Of a DNA stretch of 64,000 nucleotides, positions 57,533-64,000 are shown piece after piece (position 1 is the stretch's first letter; every line of letters begins with the position of its first letter). Position numbers and translations under genes: made by a program. Source of the DNA: Mactromeris polynyma (Eukaryota; Mollusca; Bivalvia; Venerida; Mactridae); the NCBI GenBank assembly GCA_032209605.1, contig JASFXZ010000038.1, positions 4,030,001 through 4,094,000 on the forward strand, in the 5' to 3' direction. The notes under the pieces were generated by a model that saw nothing but the letters and a program-made list of their open reading frames with translations, was not told the origin of the DNA and did no database searches.

Positions 57533-59779
57533 ATGAAAATTCAGTTTTCTATTTTATTCTGGATGAACATCTTGCATCTTATCTCATCTAAAAAAGAAGA
57601 ATCCCCAAATATTCAGAAGTTGAAAGCATCATGTAAAGAAACTGCCACATGCCCAGTCTCGTTCCCAAAGGAGGAGCTAAAAGAGAGGCTCACTCCAGTA
57701 CAGTATAAAGTTACCCAAGAAAGGGGGACTGAGAGGTGAGTATATCGGGATTCTTATTAAGATTCCAAAATTTGAGTTCTAAGCAATGTTTCTAAAATAT
57801 TTTAAAAGAGTCTTTCTGTCCATTCTTGGTTACAAGTAGAAGTCCCCAGGACAAAAGGAGGAGGCCAGGACTTTAGGTTAGGTGTTCTTAGAATTCTGTG
57901 TGTGTCTTGGAAAATTATCTATGAGCTCTAATTATTAAATTCATTCATTGATTTAGAATTACTGTGCATACCCTGTTAACATACTTAAAAATTATTGGAA
58001 GAAATAAGCTCCTCATTCTCAAGAAAAATTCTCACTTGTAATCACGTCGCCTTGGGAAGTAGACACAGGAAGAGGTTTGCTTTATCTTAAAAGAAAGAGT
58101 AAAACATGAAAAATAAATTGTAGTCATTATACACATTTGAAAATATTTAATTTAAGTAATTTGCATGTTCGTACATATTTAGAAATTTTTGACAGTTTGT
58201 TATGAAAACAAATCCCACATTGATGAGTGGCCCTTTTTTCTTATAAACATAGAAATGCACTGGTTGTGCGAAACATGAAATTGTTTTGGTATTGACAGTG
58301 TGAATGCTGTATATGAAATCTAGAATTATTTTCAGGCCTTTCTCTGGACAATATGTAAAACACGACGAGGAGGGGTCCTACAGGTGTATAGTATGTGGGA
58401 ACCGTATATTCTCATCAGAAGACAAGTTCAATGCACATTGTGGCTGGCCTTCATTTTCAGACGTGATGTTGAAAGACAGTGTAGTGCTGTCGGATGATTT
58501 TTCTCATGGTTAGTGTTCTAATTTACTTGTTAATTAAGTTTAATTTGTGAGCTGTTCTTTTCTTATTTTCATCTTTTAATGATTCTTGATAACGGTTAAC
58601 CTAACACAGTAATTGATTTATTCTTATTCATTTCACCACCTACTTAAAGTCTTATTTCCCTAAGATATAACCTGAACAAAATTAATACCTAATACAGTAA
58701 AACATCAGTGAAAGACCACCTCAATAATATTAATAAGATCACCTCAAAATTAAGAACACAATGTCCAAGTTCATTTTCACAGTTTTGCTGTTTATTCAAC
58801 CTCAATATTAAGATCACCTCAATATGAAATACAACTTTTCTAGGGTCACAAGGGTGCAGGTCTTATTATTGAGGTTTTACTGTATATAAAATCAAAATAT
58901 AAAAAGTAACAGAATACTGTTAAAATGTTTGTGAAGGCAGAAGTCTCTGTACTTCACCAAGGGAGACCACTAGACATGAGACTGCTTGATAACTACTAGG
59001 CAAACTTGCGTAAACAGTGTAAGACCTGAATAATTATTTTGTTTATTCACTTGTTTAGTTATATTTTCCTCCATTGATGGTTATAGTCCTATTACTTGGT
59101 AATTTGATAAAGATTAGAAATGCATCCTCAAAGGTTTGTGTGCAGTTATCTCCCCTGTTTATATTATCCAAAAGAATATTTGTATATGATTTTAAATTAA
59201 GTTGAAATCTGTTGATTTTGATAACTCCTGTTATAGCTTACCAGGGATCAAAGTCTCACAGTGAACAATGGTGATAACTATTTGTGATATAGACAAATGC
59301 AGAACTATTTGTGATAAATACAAATCTGTATTTGTCTACTATCTTTCCTTTCAGGTGTAGTAACTGCAGTAAAAAATCCTCTTAAATAACTGTGCCAATA
59401 TTGATGAAACTTTTCTGTGTTGATTTTGGGGTGGTTTTCTACTAATTTACTAAAACATAAGCCTGTCTTTCTGTTTACCATTAAACCAAATTGAATGACT
59501 TCAAAAATCTTCCCTAAAGTATGTCCTGTTTTATAACAATTTAGTGATTTCTTTTACTTGTAACTAAATCTTTTAATTTAGCCATTAATTTTCTGTCCTC
59601 TGAACATTGTAGGTATGAAGCGTGTTGAAGTAACATGCGCTAAATGTGGGGCTCATCTAGGCCACATATTTGACGATGGTCCCACGCCTACAGGTCTACG
59701 ATACTGTATAAACTCTGCTGCTATTGATTTTGAAACAACTAAAAGTCCAAAACCACCTAAAATTAAATCTGAACTTTAA
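57533..59779 (+). CDS. MSRB3: Methionine-R-sulfoxide reductase B3-like, isoform with exon 3a (180 aa, ER-type tail)
   Basis: Exons 57533-57735, 58336-58508, 59613-59779; GT-AG junctions with phases 2 and 1. Reduces methionine-R-sulfoxide in proteins. The N-terminus [19 protein letters not shown] is a likely signal peptide. The family start [16 protein letters not shown] is followed by [15 protein letters not shown]. Zinc-binding pairs are CIVC (exon 2) and CAKC (exon 3a). The substrate motif CGWPSF is preceded by an unusual NAH. The catalytic Cys lies in [12 protein letters not shown], as in MSRB3. The C-terminus is KSEL, a KDEL-like ER-retention signal comparable to KAEL in vertebrate MSRB3A. 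AATAAA follows at 59799-59804. An acceptor-like TATATTTCAG just before 57521 suggests a noncoding upstream exon. Confidence 0.9.
58509..59612 (+). other. MSRB3 intron 2 (to exon 3a)
   Basis: Bounded by G|GTTAGTG and CATTGTAG. Contains one MITE, listed separately. No other gene-like content. Confidence 0.7.
58693..58884. mobile_element. TA-flanked MITE in MSRB3 intron 2
   Basis: TA-CAGTAAAACATCAGTGA at the left pairs with TCTTATTATTGAGGTTTTACTG-TA at the right. TA target duplication and about 14-bp TIR, as in Tc1/mariner-derived MITEs. Confidence 0.65.
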
Positions 59780-59924
59780 ATGTCAAACTGCTTAATCAAA
59801 TAAAAATACTGCTCAGGAATTGTGTTTGTGATTTCTTGTTATTTCCGAATATGATCATTCGACCATACAGTAAAATTGAGCAATTCTTATCATTCTTTCC
59901 ATACAAATCAGGGGTTCCATTTGA

Positions 59925-60047
59925 CCCTGGAGTTGACCCTTTGACCCTGCAGTTGACCCTTCGACCCTGTAGTTGACCCTTTGACCCTGGAGTTGACCCT
60001 TTGACCCTGCAGTTGACCCTTTGACCCTGTAGTTGACCCTTTGACCC
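59925..60047. repeat. 21-bp minisatellite between exons 3a and 3b
   Basis: About six units of AGTTGACCCTTTGACCCTG(G/C/T)-type sequence with a GACCCT core. Confidence 0.85.
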
Positions 60048-60894
60048 CTGGAATTTCCAAAAAGTCCTATTTTGACCCTTAGGATTCTGGCTGAAGAGTC
60101 CATTTTTCTCTAAATTATTGGTATTTTGGCTATAAAAGTTGTAAAATCTGGTAAAAAATTATCAAAATGACCCTTGAGATTCAGCCCCTAGTGGAATCCC
60201 TGCAAATAATTTGTTTTTCTGCCTTCCATTATAAGCAAGTTATTATGTGACTGGTGAGGGGCAGCAGCATTTTGTCTAGGTTTTTCTGATTGATACTCTT
60301 CTATTTAGAGGTCAGTATCTCGGTAAAATGCTTTAATGGTCTTTAGCCAGTTTGCCAAAAATACTGGAAGATAATATTAAATTGATCTATGTCAATGAAA
60401 TCTTGTTGCTATTAGCAATAGCAGTTACATTATTATTAATTTAAATATATTTCTGAGTATAAATGAATTTATAGTTTAAAATAATATTTAAACTAGGTTG
60501 ACTATGGTAGAAAAATGGTTTTATTAAAAAATTTACTTCCACAAGTCTGAATAGTAAAATGTTACTTGGTAAATGTTTAAAAAGATAAGTTACAGCCACA
60601 TAACATTGTTGTATAATCATCAATATATTTGTAAAACATTATAATTCATACATTTTGAAGATTAATTAAAAATGTTGATTTGTTTGGGATTTTATTGAAG
60701 TTGAAGCAGTGGTCTGGTAACCTTGAGCAACAGAAGATACCAGATGTAAACTGTATCTAAGGATTACTTAAACAATCACTGATTATATGTAGGTACAGAA
60801 AGATGGGTCACATAGGTTAGACAATGGGGACAATTCTGTACTGGCTATTCTAAAACTTTAAATCACAAATTAATGGTTTTTGTTATGTTGTGGT

Positions 60895-61110
60895 TTCATG
60901 CCTTTTGCCGACAGTTAAACAGATATGTACAGTTGTCAGTTGACCTAACCCGAGGTCCTGGGTTACCAACCAGTACTAACCTGTTTCCTGTACTTCCGCA
61001 AGCAAATGACGTCTTCCCCACTGGAATCAGAGGTGGTGTATAAATGACTTTGGATGTTACTAATGTCTTCTTAAAATTGTCACAGAGTGTGTACATCTTA
61101 CCTGGGTTTG
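60895..61110 (-). mobile_element. Probable mollusc SINE fragment
   Basis: The minus strand has GTACTGGTTGGTAACCCAGG, ACCTCGGGTTAGGTCAACTG and a following ACTGTACATATCTG, which I recall as a common molluscan SINE segment. The assignment is from memory and tentative. Confidence 0.35.
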
Positions 61111-61544
61111 GGTCTGGTCAAATATGTTCACCACTTTGAACTTTACAATCCCTGGACCCAACGCTATAAAAGTGTATCCAGATACTGACAATGCAGCCTT
61201 ACCATTTGTTAAACTTGCTCGGAACCAACACATCAGAAGTTTGACTTTTGGGAGTGATCTATAAACTCACGAGTTACATTATCAGACCCTGGAATCAATA
61301 TTCAAATGTTATAAAGTAACGACAGGATGCCGGTGATCAAGTGTTGGAAGGTCTACCTCCTGATCTGAAGATCATGTTTTTGAATTCTGTCTTGGGCGGG
61401 GTTGAACAGACTTTTTCACGATCCCTGAATTATGCGTGAGTACTTGTCAGTTATGCAGAAAACATTATCAAGGGTGATTGATATTACATGTAGTTGTAAA
61501 CTTAGTTCAGATTCAATAACAAGCAGCAACAGACCTACAGCATA

Positions 61545-61870
61545 CACTAAAACCTGAATAACAAGACCACCCTTGAACCTAGGACCCTTGAAAGCTGGTC
61601 CTCGTATTCAGGTGGTATTATTATTGAGGTTGAATAAAGTGTAAAACAGTAAAAATAGTATTGCAAATTGTTGCTGACCCAGAAAATTGAGTGTAATATG
61701 AGATCTTGGAGTAATTATTAGTTTAAACTTATTTATTTTACATCGATTGTGAAACAAGTTCTTACAACTTATACTAGTCACTCTCGATGAGTAATTATTG
61801 AGTCTAAGTTGATGGAGTGTGGCACTCAGACCCAAGAATTACTCCCTTGAGGTTAATTGAGGTTTTACTG
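61545..61870. mobile_element. TA-flanked MITE before MSRB3 exon 3b
   Basis: TA-CACTAAAACCTGAATAA at the left and TTGAGGTTTTACTG-TA at the right, the same termini as 58693-58884. It ends 25 bp upstream of the exon 3b acceptor, so the element lies directly next to the splice signal. Confidence 0.6.
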
Positions 61871-61895
61871 TAGTTTGATTGGTGTATATTTACAG

Positions 61896-62035
61896 GTGAG
61901 CGACGTGTGGAAGTACGATGTGCAGATTGTAAGGCTCATTTAGGACACGTCTTTGATGATGGACCAAAACCTTCAGGCGTGAGATTCTGTGTGAATTCAG
62001 CATCTTTGGATTTCAAAAAGGAGACGACAGTATGA
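61896..62035 (+). CDS. MSRB3: Alternative terminal exon 3b of the MSRB3-like gene (171-aa isoform)
   Basis: The acceptor TGTATATTTACAG leads into phase-1 coding sequence that joins exon 2 exactly as exon 3a does: [39 protein letters not shown], ending KKETTV-stop. It again supplies the second zinc pair (CADC) and the catalytic Cys, so both isoforms are complete enzymes. It lacks KSEL, so this form would not be ER-retained by that signal. The nearest AATAAA is at 62675-62680. A duplicated exon followed by divergence is the simplest origin. Splicing of exon 3a onto 3b is impossible because 3a has no donor before its stop. Confidence 0.85.
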
Positions 62036-64000
62036 CGACAAGCATCAGTTTGTACCAGAAATACATATTTAGTTGACAAGTACATAATTATATAAAAAAA
62101 ACTGCTGAGTAACTTATAATTTGGTCTAGTACTACGAACCTAGAAAAGTTTGCAAATACAATGTTTTGCATTTTTCATTACACTGATGTTTAGCACATGT
62201 CATAATTCATTAACTCACATCGGTAAACTTTTTACAAAATTACAAAAGAAGGCAAGTTTGGCTATTTAATCTAACAGAGACCAATCTCAAAAACTGCTCA
62301 CTTAAATTGCTTGATATATTTTCTAGGTTTACTGTATAATATTATATGCTTGAATGGTCAAGACTTGGTGCTATTGATCGGTTCTGCTAAAGTCTGCTGG
62401 ATTCTGAAATCCCAAGTTGATAAGGTTAAAGGTAGATAGTCTTCTTTTTTGTCAGATCACGCTGAGAAATAATTATGAGAAAAACTGCATATAAATGCCT
62501 TCATACAGATGTACTCTATAATATTGCGTTATAACTTTTCTTTAAAGTTTCCCAGAACTGCAAAACACCAGTCTGGTACTAGTATTTCCTATGCTGGCGC
62601 TAACTCAGCATGTAGGTCAGGATTGAAAACTACTGGTATCAGACTCTTGTATGTGTGATTTTGGAAAACATGTAAATAAAATGACAATGCAGTGTTGTAG
62701 AGTACAACTGTATGAAGGTAATTACCACCAATTCTCCCATATTTACGACTAAGTTTTTTTTTTAAATCAAGATTATCTCCCTTTAAGGATCTGTCTCAGT
62801 ATATAAGATCTATCGTGTATCTATAGATTTCTCATTTGTACATTCATTTTCTATGTTATAACAGTAGTCATATCAAATCTAATCAAATATGTTTGCCAAT
62901 CATCTTTACTCTGTACTGGTATCACTATAACACATTGGCATATCTTTCTTAAGGGTGTATGAGTTTCATATCATTTTGAATTATCTCCCTTGTCCCGAAT
63001 ATATGGGTTTGAATACAGTTGCCTATCAAAATTAATACTGACAATCAATCCATCCATTCGTATAAGGCCTTTTAGAAAATGATATCGTTCTGCAAAAGTT
63101 TAGTCTAAGATATATAATATCCCAATATGCATAATATTCTGTCATACCAAATTTGCCTTAGTCAGGGTAAAGTTAAGATTTATATCAGTCTAACCTTTAC
63201 AAGGTTTTATTGTTATATTTTGTCATTGTTTGCCCATCTACTTGATGAGGTAAGAGAATAGTTAAATGTTCATTGTCCTAGCATGATTGATTTCTTGCAA
63301 TATTAAATGGGTTAGCAAGAACGTCTGAAAAGTGACCTATGTTTTTCTCACAGTTCAGATCAAGAAGCAAATCATTGTACTGAGTAGAGGGTACCTTTGT
63401 ATTTTAACGTATTCCCTGTTTTAAATACCAATGTCCAGGAAATGAAACTAGAAAAATAGGTCTGTTAGAAAATCAAAATACCAGAAAATAGATTTTTGAT
63501 CACTACTACAGGTTTTGTCATGGGGCAACTCATACAAGAGATGAAATCAGACTGTAGTACATGTAATATGAATATCAGGATTTCTTGAAGTTTGCCTATC
63601 TGAGACTTATAATATTCCTCAAACTTTGATGTGCAAAACTTTTTGGCCATCCTATAAAATTGTTTGTTTGTTAGTTAGGTATAATCTGACTTACCTCTGA
63701 AAATGGCCATGTTTTGCAGCATATAAATTATTGAAACTTGAATGACCATAAAATGTTATAAATGAAACATTAATTACCTAACTACCTGTCCATCAAAATG
63801 GGGGGGGGGGGCAGGTTATGCCACACTAACAATTTTTATAAGGATGTACATCAAAATAGTGCATATCTAATTTTGTTGAGAACTGTTTGTTGTATGTGTG
63901 TTATCAACTCACTGTGTGTAAATCATGACATTTATGTTATCTGTCAGATAATCAGTAATTGTTTTGTACCACTGTTATATAACATATTTGCCCTATATTT
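62036..64000. other. Downstream flank, no gene seen
   Basis: 3' region of the MSRB3-like gene up to the AATAAA at 62675, then AT-rich sequence with a G10 run near 63801. The short minus-strand frames (61 and 75 codons) have no motif. Confidence 0.45.

Overview
The window is animal DNA, most likely from a bivalve mollusc. The evidence is AT-rich sequence, long introns with GT-AG junctions, tRNA-derived SINE heads, several MITE families, decayed L1-like and CR1/L2-like LINEs, a Ulp1/SWIM/SGNH gene remnant, and an immune-type HEPN-nSTAND3-ankyrin gene of a class abundant in molluscs. There is no sign of prokaryotic or viral gene organisation.

Region 1 (about 0.7-27.7 kb) is a tandem array on the minus strand. 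A 13.3-kb unit (copy A 736-14039, copy B from 14040 to about 26300, partial copy C to about 27715) carries a two-gene paralogue set, here called L (long) and S (short). All members start with the same ~140-residue domain. I do not recognise it as a named family, but it has a ParB/sulfiredoxin-like sequence pattern. A Ser/Thr/Asn-rich linker follows, then a 12-residue repeat encoded by a homogenised 36-bp minisatellite, then a charged tail. L is intact once (11690-14464, 924 aa). It is truncated at the left edge (600-1160) and pseudogenised in copy B (24277-26725). S occurs twice, each copy with an in-frame TAA immediately followed by ATG. All paralogues keep a TATA box about 128 bp upstream of the ATG, and a conserved upstream box.

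Region 2 (27.7-46.6 kb) holds one large minus-strand gene that can be assembled across introns with matching phases: exon 1 43578-43991, exon 2 42754-42822, exon 3 41874-42330, exon 4 34274-37545 (1403 aa). It encodes a DZIP3-like HEPN domain, a coiled coil, an nSTAND3-type P-loop NTPase and about 16 ankyrin repeats. Intron 3 holds a dead CR1/L2-like LINE and an AT-rich inverted-repeat element. A duplicate of its 5' half (30081-33166) lies downstream, is pseudogenised, and is bracketed by two inverted copies of one MITE.

Region 3 (46.6-57.2 kb) is repeat-rich. It has a 26-bp-TIR mini element, a 5'-truncated L1 with a 14-bp target-site duplication, a TTAA-flanked MITE, an eroded SGNH-SWIM-Ulp1 gene with a 39-bp minisatellite, a tRNA-derived SINE and a Mutator-like nested foldback element.

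Region 4 (57.5-62.0 kb) is a plus-strand methionine-R-sulfoxide reductase gene (MSRB3-like) with two alternative terminal exons. Each supplies the second Cys pair and the catalytic Cys. Only the first ends in a KDEL-like KSEL tail, so splicing could switch between ER-retained and non-retained enzyme. The rest, to 64000, shows no gene.

The most unusual material is the L/S minisatellite gene array, the alternative catalytic exons of MSRB3, and the HEPN gene whose RNase motif is split by an intron. The near identity of parts of the array means an assembly artefact (uncollapsed haplotypes) has to be considered.
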